This document shows, one piece after another, positions 7,111-15,990 of a DNA stretch of 60,433 nt; positions within the stretch are counted from its first letter, which is position 1, and each line of letters opens with the position of its first letter. The translations under genes and the position numbers were made by a program. The DNA is taken from NCBI GenBank assembly GCA_002294045.1, contig DBEP01000064.1, positions 14,206 to 74,638 of the forward strand, read 5' to 3'. The notes beneath the pieces were generated by a model. That model made no database searches. It was given only the letters and a program-made list of their open reading frames with translations, and was not told the DNA's origin. The DNA comes from Lachnoclostridium sp. UBA903. GTDB taxonomy: Bacteria; Bacillota; Clostridia; Lachnospirales; Lachnospiraceae.

Positions 7111-9810
7111 ATGGGAAATAAAATTGTTGGATATGTAATAAATCATGGACATATGGACATCGAATGGTATATGCCCCTGCGTTCTTACCGATTTTGGACG
7201 GCAGAGGCTTTGGATGAACTGCGCCGCATAGCCAGAGAACATAAGGATTATGTTACCTATGTACTTGACGGCGTTACTTATGTACTTGATATTTATCTGG
7301 AAGCAAGGCCGGAGGCATGGGAAGAAATTGAAAAGTTAATAACAGAGAAAAAGTTGACTATAGGACCGTTTTATACCCAGTTTGATGAATGGCTGCCCAG
7401 CGGGGAATCCATAGTGCGCAATTGTCTTTATGGAAACCGCAGTTGTAGAAAATACGGTAATATTATGAAGGCGGGCTATCTGCCTGATAACTTTGGACAT
7501 CCTCTTCAAATGCCCCAAATACTGAATAATTTTGGAATTGACAGTTTGCTGTTTATGAGAGGAATGCCGGAGGTTCAGGGAGAGCATCCTGATGAATTCA
7601 AATATATCGGTCTGGATGGCTCATCAGTGGTTGTCAGTCATTTCAGGAACAGTTATGGGGGAGCTTTTCGCATATTTGATAAAGAGGTTGAGCCCATGCA
7701 GCCCAGGGATATGCCTTATCACCAGGATTATTTTTCCTATGAATACTATATGGAACTGGCAGATCATACGGAGCAGAATAGAATTGCAGAGGAATTGATT
7801 CGTAATGTATTGAATAACAGAAACAGATACCCTTCGGGAATAGTTCCCCTCATTGCCGGATGTGATCATTGTCCCCCGCAGGGGAAAATGGCCGAAACCT
7901 TAAGACTGGCAAATAGTATGCAGGATGAGATTGAATTTATCATGGGAGATGCGGAAGGGTATATCAGGCTGGTGCAGGCAAATGCCGCCGATATGATGGA
8001 ATACGACAAAGAGTTTATAGGTTCATTTTACCAGTATATACTCTTTGGCGCTCTTTCTGCCAGAAGCTATCTTAAGCGCATGAATTTTGGGGCTGAGGTA
8101 CTTATGGAGCGTTATACGGAACCCTTGGATGCGTTAGCCTCTATGTTGGGTTATTCCGGAACACAGCCCCAGTTAGATGAAGCCTGGAAGAATTTAATGA
8201 TAAACAGTACCCATGACAGTATTCATGGTACAAGCGTAGATGAAGTACATATAGAGATGGAAGCCCGGTATGCTGCTGTGGGACAAATTGCCGCGGGTTT
8301 GTCTCATGATGCAATCAAGTATACCGGCAGGCATATGGAACCTTGGTGGGCCTCCCAGGGAAAAGGCATTCTCACCTTTGCACCCGCCGGTTCGGAAATA
8401 CCTCAATTAGCCCAGGTATGGCTTCCTATAGGGGATGAAAGAATCGGTATCTATGATCGGTATGGAAATGCACTTCCTACCCAGATAATATCTCGGGAAA
8501 AGATAGAACTAAACGGTGTAGGAGAGCCAAGAAATTCCTATTGGCCTGATGAAAAATTTCGGAATGTTATATTTTTAGCCGCTGCTGAAGCCAATAAGGT
8601 TGATTCTTTTGTATGCAAAGCGGAAACGGAACTCTTTGAGAACATCAAAGCAGATGAGAATTATATTGAAAATGAATATTTAAGAATAGAGGTGAAAGGC
8701 GCTTATATTAATATACTGGATAAGGAAACGGGTGTTTGGAATTATGGACTGAATCTTATCGAGGAGGATGCTGACGCAGGAGACGCTTGGGATTACTCAG
8801 CCACCAGTATCCCCAGTGAAACAATCCTTTCAAATAAATTTGCTTTCAGCAGCCATCTTGTTGAAACCGGCCCTGTCAGGGCTACGGTTGAAGTCAGAGG
8901 CATAATGGAAGTACCTTTTAAACTGCTTGGAGATGAGAGGAGTCATAAACGGGTGGAGATTCCCCTTTGCTTTGAAGTTAGCCTGGAGCGCTATGCAAAA
9001 AGAGCAGATATCAGATTGACTTTAGAAAATAATGCAAAAGACCATCGGCTGCGTCTGAAGATACCAACCGGTATTAAGACTGATAAAATTATATCCCAAG
9101 GACAGTTTGGCATTATTGAACGGCATGTGGAAAGAGACAAGGAAAGGAAAGCATGGCGGCAGCCTCCTACAAAGATACTTCCTTTCAGGGAATGGCTGGC
9201 GGCAGATGACGGGAATACAGGGCTTGCCATTGCAGTAAAAGGGATATATGACTATGAGGCTGTCATTAACCCTGATAATAACCGGACGGATATTTATCTG
9301 ACTTTATTACGAGGATTTGAATATATGGGAAGAATTAGTATGCTCCAACGCCGGGGCGAGGCATCCTGGTGCCACCATACGCCAGGAGCTCAATGTCTCG
9401 GAAAACATGTAATAGAGTGGGCGTATATACCATACAAATCCCGGATTGGAAATAAAGCTCCTTTTTTATCTTTGGTGCAAAGTTTCCTTTATCCTATTAT
9501 GACCCATATGGTAAGGGCAGAGCAAGCAGAAGTAAAAACAGGCGGAGAAATGCTTCCATTTGCTTTTTTTGATGATAACATCCAGTTTTCCGCTTTTAAA
9601 CGTTCCTATGACGGAACAGACTATATTCTGAGATTTTTTGAAAATCAGGGAAAAGAGGTGGAGGCAAAAGTTGCTGTGAACGGGTTTACGAAAGCCTTTC
9701 TGTCAAATATGAATGAAGAGATAAAGGAAGAAATACTTATCAAAGATCACACTATTGTTATAAATACCGGGGCATATAAAGTAATTACCTTATTACTCCG
9801 CAGGGAATAA
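7111..9810 (+). CDS. Alpha-mannosidase, glycoside hydrolase family 38
   Basis: The 899-aa protein matches GH38 throughout. The N-terminal metal-binding HGHMDIEW (His14, Asp16) and the nucleophile region GYLPDNFGHPLQMP (Asp126) form the retaining, metal-dependent active site. HDSIHGTSVDEV near residue 370 supplies another metal-site His. The C-terminal half is the beta-sandwich typical of the family. There is no signal peptide, so it acts on imported oligosaccharides in the cytoplasm, releasing alpha-linked mannose. ATG 7111 is preferred over ATG 7105 because AAAGGAGG ends at 7104. It is first in the operon under the 7050-7075 operator and is followed by sugar ABC genes. The exact linkage (alpha-1,2, 1,3 or 1,6) is not readable. 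Confidence 0.9.
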   Translation: MGNKIVGYVINHGHMDIEWYMPLRSYRFWTAEALDELRRIAREHKDYVTYVLDGVTYVLDIYLEARPEAWEEIEKLITEKKLTIGPFYTQFDEWLPSGESIVRNCLYGNRSCRKYGNIMKAGYLPDNFGHPLQMPQILNNFGIDSLLFMRGMPEVQGEHPDEFKYIGLDGSSVVVSHFRNSYGGAFRIFDKEVEPMQPRDMPYHQDYFSYEYYMELADHTEQNRIAEELIRNVLNNRNRYPSGIVPLIAGCDHCPPQGKMAETLRLANSMQDEIEFIMGDAEGYIRLVQANAADMMEYDKEFIGSFYQYILFGALSARSYLKRMNFGAEVLMERYTEPLDALASMLGYSGTQPQLDEAWKNLMINSTHDSIHGTSVDEVHIEMEARYAAVGQIAAGLSHDAIKYTGRHMEPWWASQGKGILTFAPAGSEIPQLAQVWLPIGDERIGIYDRYGNALPTQIISREKIELNGVGEPRNSYWPDEKFRNVIFLAAAEANKVDSFVCKAETELFENIKADENYIENEYLRIEVKGAYINILDKETGVWNYGLNLIEEDADAGDAWDYSATSIPSETILSNKFAFSSHLVETGPVRATVEVRGIMEVPFKLLGDERSHKRVEIPLCFEVSLERYAKRADIRLTLENNAKDHRLRLKIPTGIKTDKIISQGQFGIIERHVERDKERKAWRQPPTKILPFREWLAADDGNTGLAIAVKGIYDYEAVINPDNNRTDIYLTLLRGFEYMGRISMLQRRGEASWCHHTPGAQCLGKHVIEWAYIPYKSRIGNKAPFLSLVQSFLYPIMTHMVRAEQAEVKTGGEMLPFAFFDDNIQFSAFKRSYDGTDYILRFFENQGKEVEAKVAVNGFTKAFLSNMNEEIKEEILIKDHTIVINTGAYKVITLLLRRE

Positions 9811-9984
9811 TAATAAGAGATTTTCTAGCAATCTGATTTAAAACCGTATTATAGCAAGAGTCTCCAGAATATTTCAGGGAATGTTTATAACCCTGTTTAT
9901 TTACAGATACTTGTATAATAAAAAAATGTTAAGAGAAGCAACACAAAAATTAACTTATTGGGAAGGACAATTAGGAGGAGAACT

Positions 9985-11298
9985 ATGAAACGAAAATGGG
10001 TTTTAGCAGTAGCAATGGCAGCACTTATGATAATGTCCTTGGCAGCATGCGGGAAAAGAAATGAAACAGTAGAGGATGAAATGACAGCAGCAGAAGGAAC
10101 TGAGGAAAAGGAAGTTTCAGAGGATCCTTTAGTGGTAGCGATCTGGGATACAAACCAGGAACCGGGGCTTACAAAAATTATTCAGGATTTTACGGAAGAA
10201 ACAGGAATTAAGGCAGAAATCCAAGTTACACCCTGGGCTCAATACTGGACCATGTTGGAAGCGGGGGCGACAGGGGGAAGCCTTCCGGATGTATTCTGGA
10301 TGAATTCCAATGAAATTACAAGGTATTCTGAATATGAAATGCTGCTTGACTTAACCGACAGGATAGCCGGTAGTGACAAAGTAGATTTATCGAAATTTCC
10401 TCAGGATATCGTGGATATTTATAACTGGAAGGGAGAGAAGCAGTATGCGGTTCCCAAAGATATTGATACTATAGCATTATGGTACAATAAAACGATGTTT
10501 GATGAAGCAAATCTTTCTTATCCGGATGAAACCTGGACCTGGGATGATTTCAGAAGTGCCTGTGAAAAACTTACCAAGGCAGATGGAAGCCAATTCGGTT
10601 ATGCCACGACACCATCGGAAGGTCAGGCCGGTTGGGGCAATATAGTTTATGACATGGGTGGATATATTATTTCTGAAGATAAAAAAACATCCGGTTACGA
10701 TCAGGAGAATACGATAAAGGCTCTGGAATTTGTTACAGACTTTGTGAAAGATGGTTTGACACCGGATTATGAGACAATGACAGAAAATTCCACAAGCGCA
10801 TTATTTGAAGCAGGTAAAATCGCTATGACGACACAAGGCTCCTGGATGCTTGCAGAGCTTTGCAATAATGATTATGTGAAGCAAAACTGTGACATTGCCG
10901 TACTGCCTAAAGATGCAGTGACCGGCAGAAGGGTATCCATTTATAATGGCCTTGGATGGGCAGCAGCTGCGAATACGGAAAATCCTGATGAGGCATGGGC
11001 TCTTATCGAATACCTGGGCTCACAGAAGGCCCAGCAAAAACAGGCTGATTTAGGGGTTGTTATCTCCGCTTATGAAGGGACTGTATCTAACTGGGTAAAT
11101 GCGTACCCGGACTTTAATCTTCAGGCATATCTGGATATGATGGATGATTTAATAATCAGACCTTATTCTAAAACAACTGTTACCTGGGAAAATATGGCCT
11201 CTGAAAAATTAATAGCAGCCTGGACAGGTAAAAAGAGCATAGCAGAAGTATGCGCTGATATTGCAGCAGAGATGAATGGATATTTGGCAGAAGAATAG
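9985..11298 (+). CDS. Sugar ABC transporter substrate-binding lipoprotein (family 1)
   Basis: The 437-aa product has a lipoprotein signal peptide with lipobox LAAC (Cys22). A two-lobe family-1 extracellular solute-binding protein follows. ALWYNKTMFDEANL and the WTWDDF segment near residue 165 are hallmarks of oligosaccharide-binding proteins such as MalE/UgpB relatives. It captures the sugar outside the membrane and delivers it to the two permeases downstream. ATG 9985 is chosen for the AGGAGGAG immediately upstream and because it begins the signal peptide. Given the GH38 neighbour, the ligand is probably a manno-oligosaccharide (inference). A stem-loop after the gene may raise its expression over that of the permeases. 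Confidence 0.9.
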   Translation: MKRKWVLAVAMAALMIMSLAACGKRNETVEDEMTAAEGTEEKEVSEDPLVVAIWDTNQEPGLTKIIQDFTEETGIKAEIQVTPWAQYWTMLEAGATGGSLPDVFWMNSNEITRYSEYEMLLDLTDRIAGSDKVDLSKFPQDIVDIYNWKGEKQYAVPKDIDTIALWYNKTMFDEANLSYPDETWTWDDFRSACEKLTKADGSQFGYATTPSEGQAGWGNIVYDMGGYIISEDKKTSGYDQENTIKALEFVTDFVKDGLTPDYETMTENSTSALFEAGKIAMTTQGSWMLAELCNNDYVKQNCDIAVLPKDAVTGRRVSIYNGLGWAAAANTENPDEAWALIEYLGSQKAQQKQADLGVVISAYEGTVSNWVNAYPDFNLQAYLDMMDDLIIRPYSKTTVTWENMASEKLIAAWTGKKSIAEVCADIAAEMNGYLAEE

Positions 11299-11323
11299 TG
11301 CGGAACGGCAGAAACTTGCAATT

Positions 11324-11368
11324 GCGGCAGGCTCCGTCCGCCAAGGGCTATGGATGAGGGTCTGCCGC
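11324..11368 (+). terminator. Stem-loop between binding-protein and permease genes (attenuator or mRNA stabiliser)
   Basis: GCGGCAG (11324-11330) pairs with CTGCCGC (11362-11368), followed by CCTTTTATTA. A partial terminator or 3'-end stabiliser here would keep binding-protein mRNA above permease mRNA, as is common in ABC sugar operons. The stem is only 7 bp with a long loop, so its strength is uncertain. Confidence 0.45.
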
Positions 11369-11397
11369 CCTTTTATTATAAGCTAGGAGATGGTATT

Positions 11398-12309
11398 GTG
11401 GCGAATAGAGAAAAAGTAAAAGAAACGAATCAGAAGAAACAGCAATTTATTTGGGGTTGGCTGTTTATCCTTCCCACAATGATAGGTTTATTTATTTTGA
11501 ATGTAATTCCAATTTTTCAGACTATTTATCAAAGCTTTTTTAAAACAGGTGCTTTTGGGAGAGGAAATGAGTTTGTAGGCTTTGGTAATTATAACAGGCT
11601 TCTTGCAGATGCTAGTGTCTGGCAGGCTCTTTTTAATACTTTAAAGTATGCGATAGTTGAAGTACCTTGCTCTATTGCTGCGGGTATAATCTTAGCAGTA
11701 TTATTGAATCGTAAAATGAAGGGGAGAACCGTATTTAGAACCATTTATTTTCTGCCCATGGTAGCAGCGCCTGCAGCGGTGGCTATGGTCTGGCGGTGGT
11801 TATATAATTCGGAATTTGGTTTATTGAACCATATAGTAAATACAGTTGGTTTTAGTTCCGTGAACTGGATTTCTAATCCTAATATTGCTTTTATTTCAAT
11901 TGCAGTAGTCGGAATATGGTCTAATATTGGCTATAACATGGTGCTTTTTCTAGCCGGGCTCCAGGAAATTCCCAAGGATTATTATGAGGCATCTAGAATT
12001 GACGGGGCGAGTGGCATAAAACAATTTTTTGCGATTACGATACCACTGATTTCTTCCACAATGTTTTTTGTGACGGTAACAAGAATTATCAGCGCACTGA
12101 AGGTATTTGATGTTATATACATGATGATGGATGTGACTAACCCGGCTTTTTATAAAACGCAGTCCTTAGTGTATCTTTTTTATAAATATTCTTTTATTGA
12201 ATCCAACAAAGGATATGGTTCGGCCATAGTGATGCTATTGCTTGCAGTTATTATGATCATTACGTTAATTCAGTTGAAATGGCAGAAAAAATGGGTTAAC
12301 TACTACTAG
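11398..12309 (+). CDS. Sugar ABC transporter permease, MalF type
   Basis: The protein (about 303 aa from GTG 11398) has six predicted membrane helices. It carries the EAA loop EIPKDYYEASRIDGASGIKQ, where the permease contacts the ATPase. GTG 11398 is preferred because CTAGGAGA precedes it by a good distance; the upstream in-frame ATG 11350 falls inside the preceding stem-loop. It pairs with the downstream permease to form the channel. No ATPase gene is present in this operon, so a shared MsmK-type ATPase encoded elsewhere is expected, as in many Firmicutes. Confidence 0.9.
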   Translation: MANREKVKETNQKKQQFIWGWLFILPTMIGLFILNVIPIFQTIYQSFFKTGAFGRGNEFVGFGNYNRLLADASVWQALFNTLKYAIVEVPCSIAAGIILAVLLNRKMKGRTVFRTIYFLPMVAAPAAVAMVWRWLYNSEFGLLNHIVNTVGFSSVNWISNPNIAFISIAVVGIWSNIGYNMVLFLAGLQEIPKDYYEASRIDGASGIKQFFAITIPLISSTMFFVTVTRIISALKVFDVIYMMMDVTNPAFYKTQSLVYLFYKYSFIESNKGYGSAIVMLLLAVIMIITLIQLKWQKKWVNYY

Positions 12310-12323
12310 GAGGAGGTCCAAAC

Positions 12324-13154
12324 ATGAATAAAGATAGAAATATCAATAATATTCTTATTTATTTTCTATTAATTACTGTGGCGGTTATAATGCTTGTTCC
12401 TTTTTTGTGGATGGCTCTTACTTCTTTTAAGTCAATTTCAGAATCCACCCAGATGGACCCATTTATCATATTCCCGTCCGTTTGGAGGAAGGAAGCGTTT
12501 CGTTCTGTCATCAGTAAAATGAATTTCGGAAAATTGTATCTAAACACGTTTATTTTAATTGTCGGACGTATTGTATGTGCGGTTGCTACGGCCACAACAG
12601 CGGGATACGCCTTTGCCCGGCTGGAATTCAAAGGGCGCAATCTGGCATTTTCACTGGTATTGCTCCAAATGATGGTGCCAACTGAAATATTTATTATACC
12701 CCAATATTTGATGGTAAGTAAAATAAACATGCTCAATACAAGCTTTGCACTTGTATTTCCGGGCCTGATATCAACATTTGGAACATTTCTTTTGAGGCAG
12801 GCATTTATGAATCTTCCCAAGGAAATGGAAGAGGCAGCCAGAGTGGATGGATGTAATATCGGACAGACATTTTTATTTATCATGCTGCCACTTGCAAAAT
12901 CTTCAATGATAGCGCTGGGCATTTTTACCTCCTTGTTTGCCTATAAGGATTTAATGTGGCCCCTGGTTGTTAATACAAATCAAAGTACAATGCCATTGTC
13001 AGCTGCTTTGGCTAAGCTTCAGGGGCAGTTTACTTCAAACTATCCTGAGCTTATGGCGGCTTCCTTGCTTGCATCCATTCCAATGATTGTTCTCTATATC
13101 ATTTTTCAAAGGCAGTTTATGGAAGGTATTGCAACCAGCGGAAGTAAACTGTAA
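12324..13154 (+). CDS. Sugar ABC transporter permease, MalG type
   Basis: The 276-aa integral membrane protein has six helices and the EAA motif LPKEMEEAARVDGCNIGQ around residue 160. Its short cytoplasmic N-terminus fits the MalG/AraQ family. It starts 15 nt after the previous permease, behind GGAGGAGG. It completes the translocation pore of the mannoside importer with the 11398 product. Confidence 0.9.
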   Translation: MNKDRNINNILIYFLLITVAVIMLVPFLWMALTSFKSISESTQMDPFIIFPSVWRKEAFRSVISKMNFGKLYLNTFILIVGRIVCAVATATTAGYAFARLEFKGRNLAFSLVLLQMMVPTEIFIIPQYLMVSKINMLNTSFALVFPGLISTFGTFLLRQAFMNLPKEMEEAARVDGCNIGQTFLFIMLPLAKSSMIALGIFTSLFAYKDLMWPLVVNTNQSTMPLSAALAKLQGQFTSNYPELMAASLLASIPMIVLYIIFQRQFMEGIATSGSKL

Positions 13155-13212
13155 AACAACATGAATGATATTAGACAGGAATTCTAAATAGATATGGAAA
13201 GGATGAAATAAT

Positions 13213-14505
13213 ATGCTGGAAAATATTGTTAAGAAGGCTAAGAAAGTATTGGCAGAAATAAGTGAGCATCTGGAAACAGGGATCATTAATTTCTGGCTTA
13301 AAAATGGCGTGGACAGAATATGGGGAGGGTATCATACCTGCTTTGATGAACAAGGCAGACCCACAGGAGAACCTGACAAATATATAGTAACTCAGGCAAG
13401 GATAATCTGGGGGTTTTCAGCCTTATACAGGATGTATCCCGAAAATAGCAATTTGCTGGAAGCCGCCGGGCAGGGAGTAGATTTTTTCATCCGGCATTTT
13501 TGGGATGAGGAACAAGGGGGCTGGATTTGGAAGGTCAGAGAAAATGGCGACCCTGTTGATACTGGGAAGGTAGTTTATGGAAATGCTTTTGCTATTTATG
13601 CATTAGCAGAGCATTTTTTGGCTTCAGGAAATAAAAGAAGTCTGGAATATGCAGAAAGAACGTTTGAATTACTGCAACAGTATTGTACGGATACCTATCA
13701 TGGGGGATATTATGAAAATCTTGAATTTGACTGGAGAATTTCAAAAGGTGAGGCTGCCGCAGGGGACCGAAAGTCTCTTGACGTACATATGCATCTGATG
13801 GAAGCCTTTACAACCCTCACTCAGGCTTCCGGTAAGGAAATACACAAACGTAAATTACAGGAAGTTATAGATATTATTTTAAATAAAATGATCGATAGAA
13901 ATGGCGGTTTTGGAAAAAACCAATTTGATTTGGAATTCAACTCCATACCGGCAATAAACATAAAAAGAACCTGGAACGCGGAAAGACTGACCGGAGAAAC
14001 AATATCCGACCCTACCGACACAACTTCTTACGGACATAACATGGAATTGGTCTGGTTGTTAAACAGGGCAGGAGAAATACTCGAAAAACCTTCGGACTAT
14101 TACAGATTCATTACTGTCAATTTTGCTGATTATACTATTAGGTACGGCCTTGACCGGGAATTAGGAGGGATATATCGGGATGGTCCTCATGACGGACCGG
14201 CTCTTGTCAGGGATAAAGAATGGTGGCAAAACTGTGAAGCGTTAGTCGGCTTTTTAGATGCTTTTGAAAAATCCGGTGATGAAAAATATTTTGAGGCATT
14301 TTATATCACGTGGAATTTCTGTAAAAAATATTTTATAAATCATGAGCTGGGAGAATGGAGACAACTTCTGGATGTAAAGGGAAATATTATATCCGGAGAT
14401 ATAGGTAACCCCTGGAAGGCTATTTATCACTCAGGGAGAGCTATGCTAGAGTGCCGATTAAGATTAGAAGACATTATAAACAAAGTTACTAATGATGTAT
14501 TGTAG
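13213..14505 (+). CDS. AGE-family sugar 2-epimerase (cellobiose/mannobiose 2-epimerase-like)
   Basis: The 430-aa protein is an (alpha/alpha)6-barrel of the N-acylglucosamine 2-epimerase superfamily. Motifs matching the cellobiose/mannobiose 2-epimerase branch include SLDVHMHLMEAFTTL, TSYGHNMELVWLL and EWWQNCEALVGF, which carry the His and Glu residues that move the proton at C2. Such enzymes interconvert glucose and mannose at the reducing end of a disaccharide, or free sugars in related members. The gene follows the second permease by 58 nt with an AAAGGA site. In this operon it may convert released mannose or mannosyl sugars into glucose-type sugars for glycolysis (inference). At 430 aa it is slightly longer than typical 2-epimerases of about 390-410 aa. 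Confidence 0.8.
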   Translation: MLENIVKKAKKVLAEISEHLETGIINFWLKNGVDRIWGGYHTCFDEQGRPTGEPDKYIVTQARIIWGFSALYRMYPENSNLLEAAGQGVDFFIRHFWDEEQGGWIWKVRENGDPVDTGKVVYGNAFAIYALAEHFLASGNKRSLEYAERTFELLQQYCTDTYHGGYYENLEFDWRISKGEAAAGDRKSLDVHMHLMEAFTTLTQASGKEIHKRKLQEVIDIILNKMIDRNGGFGKNQFDLEFNSIPAINIKRTWNAERLTGETISDPTDTTSYGHNMELVWLLNRAGEILEKPSDYYRFITVNFADYTIRYGLDRELGGIYRDGPHDGPALVRDKEWWQNCEALVGFLDAFEKSGDEKYFEAFYITWNFCKKYFINHELGEWRQLLDVKGNIISGDIGNPWKAIYHSGRAMLECRLRLEDIINKVTNDVL

Positions 14506-14820
14506 TGATGATGGTTTCGGGGCAAAAAATGGGCGAAGAACGGGACAAAAACGTTTTTTTGGCCTGTTTTTTTTAACCAATTTTATAGATGACAGGTGAA
14601 AAGCAAGCCTCGTCTAAGCCGGCGTTTATGACAAATACGTAAGATACTTAGATAATTAGAAATCTATTAGGATATTATTCTCTTTGAAATTCATGTAATC
14701 TATTAGTTGTATTGATGCTACATAAATGTCCAATCAGGCGGAGAAAATCCCATTTTACTATGAGTTAGACAGCTTAATGCTGTTTACATAAAAAAAACTA
14801 TATAATTAGGAGGAAAGTAA
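14506..14820. other. Intergenic region between mannoside and pentose operons, with a probable terminator
   Basis: At 14541-14574 a short hairpin around the palindrome AAAAACGTTTTT (14547-14558) is followed by GGCC and a run of eight T, a plausible rho-independent end for the mannoside operon. The rest is AT-rich and should contain the promoter of the binding-protein gene at 14821. I cannot fix that promoter: TTTACA and TATAAT at 14783-14806 are only 12 nt apart. Confidence 0.45.
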
Positions 14821-15876
14821 ATGAAAAAGAGAATCATCAGTTTATTACTTATTGGGGCAATGTTATTAGCAGGATTGGCAGGCTGCAGTGCGAAAAAAAC
14901 TGATACGGCGGCTAATAATACGGTAGAAGATAAGGCTTCAAACGAGACTCAGGCAGAAACAAAAACAGATGATGCCGGTAAAAAAGATACGAATTTTAAA
15001 GTCGGTATTACCATTCAATCACTTGAAAACAGCTATTGGGCAGGAGTTTTCGGAGAAGTGGAAAAACTCTTAAAAGAAAAAGGATGGGAATATACAATCC
15101 TTGCATGTAATGATAACTCAGCTACGCAAATTCAGCAAATTGAAAACTTTGTAACAAATAAAGTAGATCTTATTATGGTTCATCCTTCCGATCCAAATGC
15201 AATAGAAGATTATTTGAAACAGGCAAGAGATGCAGGCATTAAAGTAATGAGCTGGGATGATGCAATGACAAACACAGACCTTAACTGGATTCTTGATAAC
15301 ACTAAATTGGGATATGCAATTGGCCAGGAGGCGGCAAACTTCATAAATGAGCATTATACAGCTGATAAAGTGGCAGAAGTAGCAATTATGAATTATCCTC
15401 AGACTCCAATCCTTCTTGAAAGAGAAACAGGCATTTTAAATGCACTGGATGAAATCGCGAAAGGTAAATACAAGATTGTTGCCCAACAGCCGGCACTTGA
15501 TGCTCAGACAGCATTAACAAACATGGAAACAATTTTTCAGGCGAGCCCTGATACAAAGATTGTTTGTTCCATTGGTGCAGGCGGAGATATTGGTGCTAAC
15601 GAAGCATTTATGTCGAAAACAGGAGGCAAGATTCCGGATGATATGGGTATTTTCTCCGCGGATGCAACAGAACAGCAATTAGAAGCAATTGTCAACGGAG
15701 AGGCAACAAGAGCATCCGTAGGATTTGAAGGTTCTAATAAGAAAACAGCCGCAGCAGTTGTTGAATTATATGAAAAATTGCTGAACGGCGAAAAATTCGA
15801 AGAGCAAAACCTGGTCAGACCCCTTACCGTTATTGATAGTTCCAATGCGGCAGATTTCTTAGCAGATTACAAATAA
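14821..15876 (+). CDS. Sugar ABC transporter substrate-binding lipoprotein, RbsB type
   Basis: The 351-aa product has a lipoprotein signal peptide (lipobox LAGC, Cys22), a Thr/Lys/Asp-rich linker, and a type-1 periplasmic-binding domain from about residue 60 (FKVGITIQSLENSYWAG). This fold binds monosaccharides such as ribose, xylose, arabinose or galactose. It is followed by an RbsA-type ATPase and an RbsC-type permease, completing one importer. Together with the SDR and ribulokinase-like genes downstream, a pentose or pentitol ligand is likely (inference). An AGGAGG site precedes ATG 14821. Confidence 0.9.
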   Translation: MKKRIISLLLIGAMLLAGLAGCSAKKTDTAANNTVEDKASNETQAETKTDDAGKKDTNFKVGITIQSLENSYWAGVFGEVEKLLKEKGWEYTILACNDNSATQIQQIENFVTNKVDLIMVHPSDPNAIEDYLKQARDAGIKVMSWDDAMTNTDLNWILDNTKLGYAIGQEAANFINEHYTADKVAEVAIMNYPQTPILLERETGILNALDEIAKGKYKIVAQQPALDAQTALTNMETIFQASPDTKIVCSIGAGGDIGANEAFMSKTGGKIPDDMGIFSADATEQQLEAIVNGEATRASVGFEGSNKKTAAAVVELYEKLLNGEKFEEQNLVRPLTVIDSSNAADFLADYK

Positions 15877-15900
15877 TTCGAAAGCTGTAAGAAAGGATTT

Positions 15901-15937
15901 TGAATGGGGATGCTATGTTCTGCGGCAGCCCCATTCA
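15901..15937 (+). other. Stem-loop after the binding-protein gene
   Basis: TGAATGGGG (15901-15909) pairs with CCCCATTCA (15929-15937), a 9-bp perfect stem. No T-run follows, so it is more likely an mRNA 3'-end stabiliser for the binding-protein message than a full terminator. Confidence 0.55.
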
Positions 15938-15946
15938 ATAAAATAA

Positions 15947-15990
15947 GGCAGTATCGCAAGCCTGCTTGCGATATGCAATGGGTGTAAAAA
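15947..15990 (+). promoter_or_regulatory. Start-proximal bulged hairpin, copy A
   Basis: The stem is GCA-G-TATCGCAAG against CTTGCGATATGC (15948-15976), fully paired except for one bulged G. AATGGGTG and the ATG at 15991 follow. The same design recurs at 22284, 34863 and 50613. No AGGAGG is present; only GGGTG could act as a weak ribosome binding site. Function is unknown. Confidence 0.7.

Noticed and set aside
14547..14558. Palindrome AAAAACGTTTTT as a LacI-type operator
   Set aside because: It lacks the CCGG core and flanking TTTCAA of the operators seen at 5970 and 7050, and is better explained as part of a terminator hairpin.
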